A stretch of 34,014 bases of DNA. Source: SOJA01 sp964598485 (GTDB lineage Archaea > Thermoproteota > Bathyarchaeia > Bathyarchaeales > Bathycorpusculaceae). Position numbers and translations under genes: made by a program. Where the stretch lies: positions 1 through 34,014 of the forward strand of contig CAZRCD010000015.1 in the NCBI GenBank assembly GCA_964598485.1, given 5' to 3'. Position 1 is the stretch's first letter. Each line of letters starts with the position of its first letter. Below, piece by piece: positions 15,214-24,232 of this stretch. The notes beneath the pieces were generated by a model. That model was not told the DNA's origin and ran no database searches. It was given only the letters and a program-made list of their open reading frames with translations.

Positions 15214-15723
15214 CTATTCAGATGCGACAATGTGAATGTCTATGTTGAAGTATGTCACATAGTTATTGATAAGATACCGACTAAATGATTTGTCATCAGA
15301 AGCGGATAAAAACAGTGTCACTTGGATTACTTCACTAGGATTAAGGGGAGTTCCGTCGTAGTTCCAAGAGAGGTTGAGGTATTCTGAGACGTTGGCAGGG
15401 GTAATGTTTGATGTGTGGAGGTGAATGGCTGTTTTAACGTTGCTGACGCTTCGTATGTATAATGTGACGTTTTTCGTTGTTCCTGGCCATAGGGTATTCC
15501 AATCAATTGTTTCTGTTTTGTTTTCGCAGTTTGGGTCCCAGTAGGCTTCTACACCAATGGTTTTTATGGTTCCGATGGTTGGGAGGGTTAGGTTGTGGAA
15601 GTCGCTGAGCCATATGGAGATGGCACTGCTGATTAGTACTGTTGTTGTTGATACAATAACTATAAGCAGTAGGCTTTTCTTGTGTTGGAGAAGGAAAGTG
15701 AAAAGGGAATTAAAGTGCTTCAT
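15214..15723 (-). CDS. N-terminally anchored beta-sandwich surface protein, paralogue of 1990-2463
   Basis: This 169-residue protein has an N-terminal basic stretch and one hydrophobic helix (about 16-38). The extracytoplasmic beta domain has the family blocks IGTIKTIGVEAYWDPNCENK, WNTLWPGTTKNVTLYIRS, LSWNYDGTPLNPSEVIQVTL and YFNIDIHIV, in the same order as in the protein at 1990-2463. Several N-x-S/T sequons (for example NVT, NLT, NIT) could be glycosylated. No C-terminal sorting signal is present. The ATG at 15723 is preceded by AAAAAGGCG about 9 nt upstream. It lies between a GT2 and the flippase, so the surface protein is embedded in the polysaccharide cluster. Its function is unknown; a structural surface role is inference. 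Confidence 0.75.
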   Translation of the reverse strand: MKHFNSLFTFLLQHKKSLLLIVIVSTTTVLISSAISIWLSDFHNLTLPTIGTIKTIGVEAYWDPNCENKTETIDWNTLWPGTTKNVTLYIRSVSNVKTAIHLHTSNITPANVSEYLNLSWNYDGTPLNPSEVIQVTLFLSASDDKSFSRYLINNYVTYFNIDIHIVASE

Positions 15724-15873
15724 CTGTTTCGCCTTTTTACTCTCAGATTTCGTTCTATTTTGGTTATGTTTGATTGTTATTTGAGGATTTCGGAGATATA
15801 TGTGTACAGTATGTGATGGAGAAATGTGATGTGTTTAAATGGTGAGGTTGGGGTTGTTGTTGTATTTAGTTTT

Positions 15874-17454
15874 TTAAGCATTGTTGAGAGTTGCTGCTTT
15901 TTCTGCTAGGGCTAGTGGTATGTTTATTAGTTTTGAGATTACTCCTAGGCCGGAAAACATGGTTCTGAGTGTTTGGGTATCTTTTTGGCTGATTGCGCCG
16001 ATGATTGGAGCCGTAAGGATGTAGACAGTTAAGAAAAGGGTTCCTCCGATTAGCAGCTTTACCCATTCGGCGGTGACGAGAAGGTTGAGGGATAGATATG
16101 TTGCTATGGTGGCAATAGCAGCTGCCAGGAATATTTTGGCGGATATTTTGAAGTCTGGTTTGGCGTTGTAGTGTCTCCACAGCCAGTGAAGACCTAAAAT
16201 TTGGTAGGGTATGTCGGCGAAGAAAGTTCCTAATATTACGCCTACTATGCCATATGTGGGGATTAGGATGAAAGCTAGTGGAATACCAAGCGATAATTTT
16301 AGGATGCTTAGTTTTAGGAGGATTTTTGTTTCTCCTACACCTTGTAAAAAGCTATACACTATGAATCCTCCAATCAACACAAAAAGATTTTGTACAACAT
16401 ATAACGATAAGAATAAAGGTGCGTGAACCCATTTTTGTCCAAATACTGTTCCAACCACAGATTCCGAAAGAACAAGGGTTACCATCGTGGCTGGTACCAG
16501 AAACAAAGCAGCGTACTTCACGGCAGACGAAAACACCGTTCGTAGAAGCTGAAATTCCCTTTTTGGATCAAGTTTTGAGAAGGCTGGAAACAGCACAGTT
16601 GCTATTGGATAAGTGAAGAAGGTTATAAACATTGCAAAGTTGACTGCAATTTGATAGTTACCTATCATAACATCGTTACAGTAGAAAGCCATCAAAAAAG
16701 CATAAAATTGGTAGAGAAAACTTACTAAGATTGATGATATTGAAAGGGGCACCCCGTAGCGTAACATTATTTTCAAGGTTTTGCTCATGTCTGCTAGGTG
16801 GAAGCTGGATTTTTTTAGATTTTTGAAAAGAAGGAAATAGAGCAATATTATTGCTATTACGCCTGCGATTAGAAAGGAGAAGGTATAGCCTAGGACTGCT
16901 CCCATAGCTCCGTATCCTACAAGAACTAGTAGTGGGCCTGCAATACTTTTTATTATGGATTGGCAAATTAGTGTGAAGCTGGTGAGTTTCATTCTTTCGA
17001 AGCCGGTGAAGTTTGACTGGGCTGCAGTCAGTACTGATTCTGAAATAATTGCGATTGAGGCTATTGATATTAGGAATGTGGTTTCGGGTCTGTTGAAGAT
17101 GGTTGTGGCAATGAAACTTGCTAGGAATAGGGAGAGAAGGGATAAAACCAGTCCAATTGTAACCCTAAATATTAAACCTGCGGCAATTATGTCATGGATG
17201 TTTTCATCTTTGCCTATGGCTTTATAGTGAGCGATGTATTTTGCCATAGCTTTTCCTATTCCCCAATCACGGAATAGGCTCAGTGTCATTGATGGAACTA
17301 GTGCGATTGCGTATAATCCGTATTCTGCGGGTGCCATGAGCCTAGCTAAAATTATTGATCCAACAGCTAGTATGATGGTGGATGCTGCCTTCCCAATGAA
17401 AAGTTGAAAACTGCCGGTTACAGAAACTTTACCCATTTTTAAGGCTTTTTCCAA
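15874..17454 (-). CDS. Wzx-type oligosaccharide flippase (polysaccharide biosynthesis protein, MOP superfamily)
   Basis: This 526-residue protein is hydrophobic throughout, with about 14 predicted helices, as expected for the polysaccharide-transport branch of the MOP exporters. Typical features are GKAASTIILAVGSIILARLM near the N terminus, the APAEYGLYAIA segment and the WGIGKAMAKYIA helix start. It also has an LLRYGVPLSISS repeat start near the middle and TFFADIPYQILGL. Such flippases move lipid-linked oligosaccharide units across the membrane. The first possible start is a TTG at 17454 with GGGA about 6 nt before it; an ATG at 17436 is an alternative. It is divergent from the FkbM methyltransferase. 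Its presence indicates a Wzx-like or S-layer-glycan type assembly route rather than a synthase route. Confidence 0.9.
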   Translation of the reverse strand: MEKALKMGKVSVTGSFQLFIGKAASTIILAVGSIILARLMAPAEYGLYAIALVPSMTLSLFRDWGIGKAMAKYIAHYKAIGKDENIHDIIAAGLIFRVTIGLVLSLLSLFLASFIATTIFNRPETTFLISIASIAIISESVLTAAQSNFTGFERMKLTSFTLICQSIIKSIAGPLLVLVGYGAMGAVLGYTFSFLIAGVIAIILLYFLLFKNLKKSSFHLADMSKTLKIMLRYGVPLSISSILVSFLYQFYAFLMAFYCNDVMIGNYQIAVNFAMFITFFTYPIATVLFPAFSKLDPKREFQLLRTVFSSAVKYAALFLVPATMVTLVLSESVVGTVFGQKWVHAPLFLSLYVVQNLFVLIGGFIVYSFLQGVGETKILLKLSILKLSLGIPLAFILIPTYGIVGVILGTFFADIPYQILGLHWLWRHYNAKPDFKISAKIFLAAAIATIATYLSLNLLVTAEWVKLLIGGTLFLTVYILTAPIIGAISQKDTQTLRTMFSGLGVISKLINIPLALAEKAATLNNA

Positions 17455-17590
17455 GAGTTTTCCCAGCTTTTGTGTTTTAAGTGTTTTAAAGGTCTGGTTT
17501 GTATATTGGTTTTGCTTTCTAGTGCGTACGCAAATGAAAAAGGCGCTGGAGGTGTTGCCCCTTTAGGTAAAATATTAAAATAAGGTGTCG

Positions 17591-18487
17591 ATGAGTGATA
17601 AGGTTATGAGTGAAGAAGAAAGTGTATTCCATAAGTTAGCTATATATAGCGGCTTGGCTCTCCACAAACTCCGATTTCCGACCGCAATTTTCAAGTATAT
17701 AGAATCATACTCATTTTTTTTCCGATTAGTAACATTGCTTTTGGCTTACGGAGACAAAATGTGTTGGCGTGGTAACAACCAATTTATGATTAAAGAGTTT
17801 AACACGAACATCAAACTCAACAAATCAAACTATTACTGGTTGAAAAGTTATTTTGAAACCATGGGCGAAATCTGTTTTAACAGTCATGGTGAAAAACTCT
17901 ACGCAACAGTCCAAAATATGAGATTTCATGTCCCCAATATCAACGCCGTAATAGTTTTAAAAGAAACGTTTCTAGAGGATGCCTACGGTTTTTTTGATGT
18001 TGATAATTGTGTTGTGCTGGATATAGGCGCATATATAGGAGATACAGCGGTGTATTTCGCGCGCAGAGGAGCCAAGAAAATAATAGCATACGAACCTATT
18101 TCCACTTTTGCGGCGATGGCAAAAGAGAACGCTCTGTTGAATGGATATGCTGAAAAAATTGCCGTGGTTAATGCAGGAATAGGTGCAGAAGACGGTTTTC
18201 TTCAAGTGAACGATAAATATCAAGTCAAACAAGTGTCCATTAAATCTGCGTTAGACATGGTTGGCTATGTTGACTTGTTAAAGATGGATTGTGAAGGAGT
18301 TGAATGGGATATAATGACGAAAAGCGTTAGCGAGGGACTACTTGACAATATCGGTAAAATAGTCATGGAAGTTCATGGGTTTCATCCTGAACGTATGAAA
18401 AAATTATTGACGCAAGCAAACTTTACTCTTAGAAAAACAGTAAGCCTTGGCAAAAACCTAATGCTAATAATGGCGTCAAGGGAATAG
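17591..18487 (+). CDS. FkbM family SAM-dependent O-methyltransferase
   Basis: This 298-residue protein has the FkbM-type methyltransferase fold in its second half. Motif I is VVLDIGAYIGDTAVYF (about 142-157). An acidic YEP follows for SAM ribose binding. Near the C terminus is the FkbM hallmark DLLKMDCEGVEWDIM, then KIVMEVHG. In polysaccharide loci these enzymes put O-methyl groups on sugars, often as capping or decorating steps. The N-terminal ~130 residues are less conserved and include a YFFRLVTLLLAYG hydrophobic stretch. Starts at GTG 17585, ATG 17591 and ATG 17606 are possible; I prefer 17591, with AAGGTG just upstream. It is divergent from the flippase and convergent with the GT4 gene. 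Confidence 0.85.
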   Translation: MSDKVMSEEESVFHKLAIYSGLALHKLRFPTAIFKYIESYSFFFRLVTLLLAYGDKMCWRGNNQFMIKEFNTNIKLNKSNYYWLKSYFETMGEICFNSHGEKLYATVQNMRFHVPNINAVIVLKETFLEDAYGFFDVDNCVVLDIGAYIGDTAVYFARRGAKKIIAYEPISTFAAMAKENALLNGYAEKIAVVNAGIGAEDGFLQVNDKYQVKQVSIKSALDMVGYVDLLKMDCEGVEWDIMTKSVSEGLLDNIGKIVMEVHGFHPERMKKLLTQANFTLRKTVSLGKNLMLIMASRE

Positions 18488-18679
18488 AACACTTGAAAAA
18501 GGAAATATACAGTAGTGTAAAGATGAAACTCTGTGCGAGTCAACAATATTTGTATATCTTCCACCACAAGCGCGTAGACAACTTCAAAGGAAAAACACAA
18601 AAAGGGGGAAAGTTACAGATTACGTAAAGAAAAAGTTCATAAAAAGCAAAAGCTTAACAACGCACACCCTAGTGCACAT

Positions 18680-19810
18680 TTAAAAATTTTGAGCGGTATA
18701 TTGGTTGAAGAGTTGCATAAAATCATTCGCGAAGTTTTCTTCCTTAAATTTTTCTGCATTTTTTGCATTTTCAATGGCTTTACGAGGAGACCAACCAGAG
18801 AGCTCCTTTGTAATTTTTGTGGCTGCTTCGTATATTCTTCGATATCTAAGATTGCCAGGCACAAACTCTCTTGTTCCACCAGAATCATGTACTATAGGCA
18901 CACATCCCATAGCCATCGCTTCAACTACTGAAATTCCAAAATGTTCGTATTCCCTTGTGTGCAAATATATCTTCGCATCTTCCAAAAGTCGTCTCATTTC
19001 AATTCTTGAAATATCTGTGAAAAAAAGTACTCTGTCATTTAAACCAAGTTTTTCAGTAAGTTTTTGCAAAGACAACAGCGTCTTTTTGTAATGTACGCGA
19101 CCAATTATCGCAAATTGCACATCTTTATCGGTTAGTGAGGCGATATAAGGAATTTTTTCTAATTTTTTATCTGGAGAAAAACGGGATATAGTGACCACTA
19201 GAGTTTTTCTCTTAGTTTTAGTTAAAATTTTTGGGTTATTATTGAAAAAGACGGAAGGTACTGGTGGATATAATATTGTCGTTTCTTTTCCAGAATTTTT
19301 TTTAATCTCCTCTGCTGTGTAGTTGCTGTTGGCGATTATAATTTTTCCGTTAGTGTTAAGGAGTTTTTTCTCAAAGAAAGCGTATGGCAAACCTCCAGTT
19401 GGCAGGAGATGTGGGCTTTTAATGTATGGGAACCGTGGTTTGTAATTGTAATGGTTCAGAAAGGGGAAATGGATGTAGCTTATATTTGTCCACGGGAAAA
19501 CACAATTGGAATAAACGTCTACCCACACATCGCATTTTGATTTTAAAATGTAGGAACGGAAAATGCTTTGATAAAAATCTAACAGTCCCCCCGGTTGGAT
19601 ATGTGAAGGTTGAACAATGGCTTTTATGGAGGGATTGAGACTTTTCCCAAAGAATTTTTTGACTTCCCGCTGATTTACTTTCCCACTTGTGAAAAGGGTG
19701 ACATCATAATTGTTTTGAGCCAGTGTATTTGCGATAACCGCTGCTACGAATTCTCCTCCACCATAGACATTAAATGTGGGATTAAAAACACCAACTCGCA
19801 ACTCATGCAC
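18680..19810 (-). CDS. Glycosyltransferase family 4 (GT-B, ALG11-like)
   Basis: This 376-residue GT-B enzyme opens VGVFNPTFNVYGGGEFVAA, with the Gly-rich acceptor loop GGGE at 17-20. NSNYTAEEIKK (161-171) marks the end of the N-terminal domain, then comes VVTISRFSPDKKLE in the C-terminal domain. The retaining GT4 signature is E289-x7-E297 in EHFGISVVEAMAMGCVPIV. The overall pattern (GGGEFVAA..., FPYIKSPHLLPTGG) is similar to ALG11-type mannosyltransferases common in archaea. It adds a sugar from an activated donor at the cytoplasmic face. The start is uncertain: the GTG at 19810 or the TTG at 19801, which has AAGGG at good spacing. It is divergent from the asparagine-synthase-like gene. Confidence 0.88.
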   Translation of the reverse strand: MHELRVGVFNPTFNVYGGGEFVAAVIANTLAQNNYDVTLFTSGKVNQREVKKFFGKSLNPSIKAIVQPSHIQPGGLLDFYQSIFRSYILKSKCDVWVDVYSNCVFPWTNISYIHFPFLNHYNYKPRFPYIKSPHLLPTGGLPYAFFEKKLLNTNGKIIIANSNYTAEEIKKNSGKETTILYPPVPSVFFNNNPKILTKTKRKTLVVTISRFSPDKKLEKIPYIASLTDKDVQFAIIGRVHYKKTLLSLQKLTEKLGLNDRVLFFTDISRIEMRRLLEDAKIYLHTREYEHFGISVVEAMAMGCVPIVHDSGGTREFVPGNLRYRRIYEAATKITKELSGWSPRKAIENAKNAEKFKEENFANDFMQLFNQYTAQNF

Positions 19811-19928
19811 CCTTTTCTGTATTCTAACAACTCATATAGTTAAGTTCGATTAGTGGATAACGGTGAATAATTATTGAGCACGCGCGTCGATGTTCTTGCA
19901 TTTTTTGGGAAAAGATTAATTATCCTTT

Positions 19929-21800
19929 ATGCTTGATTCATTTTTGGAGAATGATCACTTGGTAAATTTTGTAATAGTTATTGATCCAAACGCTAAACGA
20001 CGGATGCGTTTCGTAAGAAAAATAAAGCCACATATATCACCTGTTGACGGTTTGTCCGTTTTCACAGTTTCCAACGGAGATCTAAGTTCCGTTTGGGCTG
20101 CTGGTTCATGGACGCCTATCAGCCAGTTAAGTGACAGCGAAGGAGTTGCTATGATTTGGGGAGATGCTATCAATCAGCTAGGATTCGAAAGAATAAACGC
20201 TGGAGAATTGAGAAGGCTTTGGGACAACCTCTCTAATAGTTTGCCAAATCCATTCGATGGATTTCACGCTGCTTTTGTATACAGTCGCGAGAAAGGTATT
20301 GTTGTTGGGGCTGATTTGTTGGGTCTTTTTCCTTTATATTATTATACACCTGAGGATGTTTTGCTGGTTGGATCAAGTCCTGAGCTTTTCAGGTATCATG
20401 AAAGTTTCCAGATGGAGTTTAATCCCATAGGACTCGTGGGGATACTTCTTACAAACGGTTTATTCGATGGACAAACCTTGTTGAAGGGAGTTAAACGCTT
20501 AGATGCTGGGCATCTCTTAATGTGGCGTTCTGGAGAAGAACCTAAAGAGTTAGAGCAGTACAGAATTCCGGTGTCAAACAAATATTTTGATTTATCTTTT
20601 TCTGACCACTTGGATTTATTAGATCAAGCACTTGAAAGAGCAGTTGCTCGCCATGCACCTCCCGGAACCAAGTATTGCCTCACTCTTTCTGGAGGACTTG
20701 ATTCAAGAATGCTGGGAGGGTACCTTAAACGCAGAGGCGCAGAGGTCGTTGCATTGACTGCGGGATTGCCCACAGATTTTGAAATGAAGTGCGCAGTCAA
20801 AGTGGCTTCAACCCTAGGCTTTGAGCATCATAGAGCAAATATTGAATTTGAGAACTATTCGATATGCGCTGAACTTAAGGTTAGGTGGGAACATCTTGCT
20901 AATGGCTTCGGTAATGTGACAGGCTGGGGGCTTTACTCATATCTGCGAAAATTGGCTCCACGTGTAGTTATAGGTTATCTCGGTGATTCTATAGTAGGAG
21001 GAGGAGGCATAACCTTTAATCGTCCCATATCTGCTGAAAGCATATCATCCGAAACATCTTTCGGTGCCTTGAACGCTTATGGTTTCTCGGCAGATGTCTT
21101 GAGAAAATTACTTAAGCCTGAGGTTTTTGATAATCTTGTTTCTGACACACTTGCACGCATCAAAAAGGTTTACCAAAAATATTCCAAATTGGAATTTCAA
21201 CAGATATATTGTTTTTTCCTTCATCACAGACATAGGTTTCACGTAGGAAGCCCAGCTTGGATGCTTTCTTTTGGAGCTTGGCCGGTGTTACCTTTCGTTG
21301 ATAGCCAAGTATTGCAGGTTGCTGCTGGAATGCCACTTACCACTCTACTGGCAAGACGGGCACAGAAAGAATTATTATGTAAAGAATTTCCCCAATTGAC
21401 ACGACTCCCCCTTGACCGTAACTTCTACGATACAACTCCTCTCAAACCCACAACTCTGCAACGACTTAAGCAGCAGATAATATATGGAAATTGGGGAATA
21501 TGGAACCTTGCTCAGGCGCGTAAAATGCGGCACAAACTAATGAAACTGAGAGGTGAACGACGTTATTACTATCGAATATATGACTTTACCAGTCCTGGAT
21601 GGCAAACAATAAGGCGAAATGCAGAATCTGGTCGCAAATTAGCCTCACATCTGTTTGATGAAAACTTCTTAAAAGAGTTACTTCCTGCCGCAAATATTAA
21701 TGTTAATTTTGAAGATGGAATTATTGATTCGGCAGGTTTGAAGATTTTGACAGGATTCCTGCTTTGGTTAAAGCATATCCAAATTAACTGCGCTGACTAA
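19929..21800 (+). CDS. Asparagine-synthase-like amidotransferase lacking the glutaminase cysteine
   Basis: This 623-residue protein has the two-domain layout of asparagine synthase B. The N-terminal class-II amidotransferase-like domain includes FDGFHAAFVYS (109-119), GADLLGLFPLYYY (127-139) and VGSSPELF (147-154). The C-terminal PP-loop synthetase domain has LTLSGGLDSRMLGGYL (SGGLDS at 254-259). The first residues are MLDSF..., with no cysteine at position 2, so the classic glutamine-hydrolysing nucleophile is absent. It may use free ammonia or another amine, or make a different adenylate-dependent product. Homologues in polysaccharide clusters are thought to amidate uronic acids, as inferred for O-antigen loci. 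The ATG at 19929 is the first good start. It ends 15 nt from the convergent QueC-like gene. Confidence 0.85.
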   Translation: MLDSFLENDHLVNFVIVIDPNAKRRMRFVRKIKPHISPVDGLSVFTVSNGDLSSVWAAGSWTPISQLSDSEGVAMIWGDAINQLGFERINAGELRRLWDNLSNSLPNPFDGFHAAFVYSREKGIVVGADLLGLFPLYYYTPEDVLLVGSSPELFRYHESFQMEFNPIGLVGILLTNGLFDGQTLLKGVKRLDAGHLLMWRSGEEPKELEQYRIPVSNKYFDLSFSDHLDLLDQALERAVARHAPPGTKYCLTLSGGLDSRMLGGYLKRRGAEVVALTAGLPTDFEMKCAVKVASTLGFEHHRANIEFENYSICAELKVRWEHLANGFGNVTGWGLYSYLRKLAPRVVIGYLGDSIVGGGGITFNRPISAESISSETSFGALNAYGFSADVLRKLLKPEVFDNLVSDTLARIKKVYQKYSKLEFQQIYCFFLHHRHRFHVGSPAWMLSFGAWPVLPFVDSQVLQVAAGMPLTTLLARRAQKELLCKEFPQLTRLPLDRNFYDTTPLKPTTLQRLKQQIIYGNWGIWNLAQARKMRHKLMKLRGERRYYYRIYDFTSPGWQTIRRNAESGRKLASHLFDENFLKELLPAANINVNFEDGIIDSAGLKILTGFLLWLKHIQINCAD

Positions 21801-21815
21801 AATATGTTTATGGAT

Positions 21816-23141
21816 TCAAAGAAGAGCAGAGTTTCGTTTCAGCGCTCTTTTGAAGACAGCAGAAAATCTAACTATACTCCTTCTTATACTTTCAGGCAGT
21901 CTTTGGAAGATAAGTGAGAACCAATATCGTGGGTTTTTTCTGGCAAATTTTTCTGAAAGATCAAAATATCTGAACCATTCGAAAAACTCTTTAGAATTGT
22001 ACATATCATTAGTAAATGTCTGGGGGATATGCCGTTGAATGTCAGTCCACATTACTACTTTATTGCCTGCAATGAGGTTAAACCTTTCTTTTACAAAGAA
22101 TTTTTTGAGTGAACTAAAAAAGTTTTTGTCAACGTCAAAGCCGCATTTGTTCGGATCGATGTTTTCCAAAGCTAATCCAGTTATTGTCCTCAAACATTTT
22201 TCACATTTACTGCAGTTGGGTTCTCGAAACTGAGAGTAGCAAACCCTTAAGACAGGATAACGTTTGTGAGTTTCTATGTAATCCTTTAGCAAATATCTAA
22301 TCTTCCCTTGTCGACTCAAGTTAGCACCATGATGGATTACTCGAATGTTTGCCCAAGACAGTTTATTATCAATAAGTGGATGTGAACCCCAAACTCTCCC
22401 ATGTCTCAATGAATCAGGAGTGGACGAAGAAGCAATCAAAAGAGTGCTGATGTTCGCCGTTGCAGTTAAGGGTGCACATAAACCTAATAACCCCATACCG
22501 TGCTGAATGCCGCCCCACCATGAACGCTGAGTTAAGAACTTGCCGAAATCATTTGTGAGTTTTTTTTCATTTAGTAATTGTCGCATGTTCGTCTTTATGA
22601 AGCGTATTCTTGTGTGTTCTTCCTCTGCGAACTGTTCATACTTCTCCTTGGTTTTTCCCCAAAATTCTTTTTCAGTAAGAGGAATGTCAGCTCCCCAAAT
22701 CATTATCAAAAGTGGTTTTTTATTTTTGCATTTAATATAGGAACATGTGGAATCAAGTCCTCCGCTGAACAGCATTGCGTTATGTTCATTAGAAAAGTTG
22801 TTCATAACCCTGTTCTCTGTATGAATACGTGTGGAAAAAGAAAACTGCGGGTACCATTTTTCCATTACCACCCGTATTCTGTCCAGCGATTGGAGAAATG
22901 TCTCGTCAAGCTCTTCAACGAAAATATCGGCGCCAGTTGCCCATGCGAGAGGCATTATGTTTGCGACAACGGGGATATTCAGAATGCTTGGGTTTATGTT
23001 TTGAATGTTCACATCATATTTTGCAAAGAACAAAGAAGACTGAAAATAGTTTTTCATATTATAGGAGAAAGATAGCTTAGAGACAACCGTTTGATTATTT
23101 TTTATGCGTGTTTCGTCAAGTCTGATATATTTTGTAGACAT
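21816..23141 (-). CDS. PP-loop ATPase with QueC-like zinc motif, unknown substrate
   Basis: This 441-residue protein has a central N-type ATP pyrophosphatase domain. The PP-loop is NAMLFSGGLDSTCSY (121-135; SGGLDS at 126-131), and IMIWGADIP follows. A Cys cluster, CYSQFREPNCSKCEKCLR (301-318; C301, C310, C313, C316), closely resembles the zinc site of QueC-type 7-cyano-7-deazaguanine synthases. The flanking 120-residue N-terminal and C-terminal regions are not typical of QueC, which is about 220-240 residues, so this is not simply queC. It probably adenylates a carboxylate and makes an amide or nitrile on a surface or secondary-metabolite substrate. It starts 15 nt after the pyruvyltransferase-family gene, with AGG about 8 nt upstream, so the two are co-transcribed. 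Confidence 0.78.
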   Translation of the reverse strand: MSTKYIRLDETRIKNNQTVVSKLSFSYNMKNYFQSSLFFAKYDVNIQNINPSILNIPVVANIMPLAWATGADIFVEELDETFLQSLDRIRVVMEKWYPQFSFSTRIHTENRVMNNFSNEHNAMLFSGGLDSTCSYIKCKNKKPLLIMIWGADIPLTEKEFWGKTKEKYEQFAEEEHTRIRFIKTNMRQLLNEKKLTNDFGKFLTQRSWWGGIQHGMGLLGLCAPLTATANISTLLIASSSTPDSLRHGRVWGSHPLIDNKLSWANIRVIHHGANLSRQGKIRYLLKDYIETHKRYPVLRVCYSQFREPNCSKCEKCLRTITGLALENIDPNKCGFDVDKNFFSSLKKFFVKERFNLIAGNKVVMWTDIQRHIPQTFTNDMYNSKEFFEWFRYFDLSEKFARKNPRYWFSLIFQRLPESIRRSIVRFSAVFKRALKRNSALL

Positions 23142-23156
23142 TTAATTCGCCTAAGC

Positions 23157-24173
23157 CTATTGATTAGCTTCACATATCTGTTGCAATTCTTCAAGAGACG
23201 GAGGAGAAGGGACAAATTTGACGTTAGGGTAGTTTGATAAGCTGTATTCGTAAATGCCTCTGGTTTTGTAATATGAATTAGGATAAAGAACTGTCTCCTT
23301 ACCAAGAATAGCGGCTAGTATTGCAACATGAAGACGATCAGTATAAATCCTTTTTGATGTTTCGATTATGCGAATAAAATCTCTGTAATCCCTCAATAAT
23401 GAAGAGTCTTCTATGAGTATTTTGCTTTTTAACTGCCCTCCCTGAGTCATCCCTTCAAAAAACTTTGTCGCTTCTTCTTTCTTCTTAAACAGTGCTGATT
23501 CTTTATCGGTTCTTAGGCATATTAAATCGTAATAACCTTGACGAACATGGAAGTCTTCTTTTGACAGGTAAAATGCCGTGTCATGCGATAGAAGAACATG
23601 AATGTTGCTCGGAAGTCTTAGTGACTTTAAAAGTTGATAACTAAATTTTTCTCTGCAAAATAGATAAATGTCTTGCTTTGCCTTTGTGAAAAGCGATGGA
23701 AAGCAAGTTTCATCAAACCAGTATGTTTGTGGTCCAATGATTATAACGTTATGAGGATTATAGTGGAGTACACTTTTGAGAAGCCTTATGCCATGGGACC
23801 ACAAATCATTCATATTTGCACCCCCATGAATCAGAATTACATCGCTCGGAGTGGCTGGAACTTTATAAGGTCTCAAAATCTTTTCATATATCAACCTGTC
23901 TACTCTGCTAATTGCAAGGCTCCAACTTTTACCTAATTTATTTGCCGCCCTAGCAACTCTTAAGATTCTGTTCCATGGACCAAAATATAGCGTGGCAAAG
24001 AGAGGAATTTTGAAACATTCCTTATACCGCAGCACTATATGTTTTATCTGGAGTTGCTTGAGTTTCTTCATCATACCGTTATAGATCAAACGATCGCCGT
24101 GGTTGCCGCCTGGTTCAACTACCAAAAATCGGCTATTTCGATAACGAAAAATAGTTTCTTCAAGCTTATCCAA
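23157..24173 (-). CDS. Polysaccharide pyruvyltransferase family protein
   Basis: This 338-residue protein belongs to the polysaccharide pyruvyltransferase (PF04230) type, GT-B-like. It opens with FLVVEPGGNHGDRLIYNGM (GGNHGD at 22-27). The middle has VILIHGGANMNDLWSHG (HGGAN 116-120) and VIIIGPQTYWFDE, and the C-terminal half has the family hallmark YTDRLHVAILAAILGK near 277-291. Members transfer pyruvate ketals from PEP to sugars, adding negative charge. Some are sugar transferases instead, so the exact reaction is uncertain. The start is TTG at 24173, supported by a GAGG ribosome site 9 nt upstream and the lack of a nearby ATG before the GGNHGD motif. It is followed by the QueC-like gene, suggesting a shared decoration step. 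Confidence 0.85.
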   Translation of the reverse strand: MDKLEETIFRYRNSRFLVVEPGGNHGDRLIYNGMMKKLKQLQIKHIVLRYKECFKIPLFATLYFGPWNRILRVARAANKLGKSWSLAISRVDRLIYEKILRPYKVPATPSDVILIHGGANMNDLWSHGIRLLKSVLHYNPHNVIIIGPQTYWFDETCFPSLFTKAKQDIYLFCREKFSYQLLKSLRLPSNIHVLLSHDTAFYLSKEDFHVRQGYYDLICLRTDKESALFKKKEEATKFFEGMTQGGQLKSKILIEDSSLLRDYRDFIRIIETSKRIYTDRLHVAILAAILGKETVLYPNSYYKTRGIYEYSLSNYPNVKFVPSPPSLEELQQICEANQ

Positions 24174-24232
24174 AAGAATTATCCTCTATAAGCGTGTTTT
24201 TATGAAATTTTGGCGATGAGAATTTGAATGAA

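Noticed and set aside
15785..15873. G/T-rich segment between the anchored protein and the flippase, considered as an RNA gene
   Set aside because: No cloverleaf, conserved RNA motif or stable long hairpin is visible. It is better explained as the flippase 3' end and the next gene's promoter (CATTTAAAC near 15836).
18705..19091. Plus-strand 128-codon frame opposite the GT4 gene
   Set aside because: The minus-strand protein has clear GT4 motifs. The Ser/Phe-rich translation on the plus strand is typical of antisense reading.
22578..23075. Plus-strand 165-codon frame opposite the QueC-like gene
   Set aside because: It is a shadow of the PP-loop gene; the minus-strand frame carries the SGGLDS and Cys motifs.
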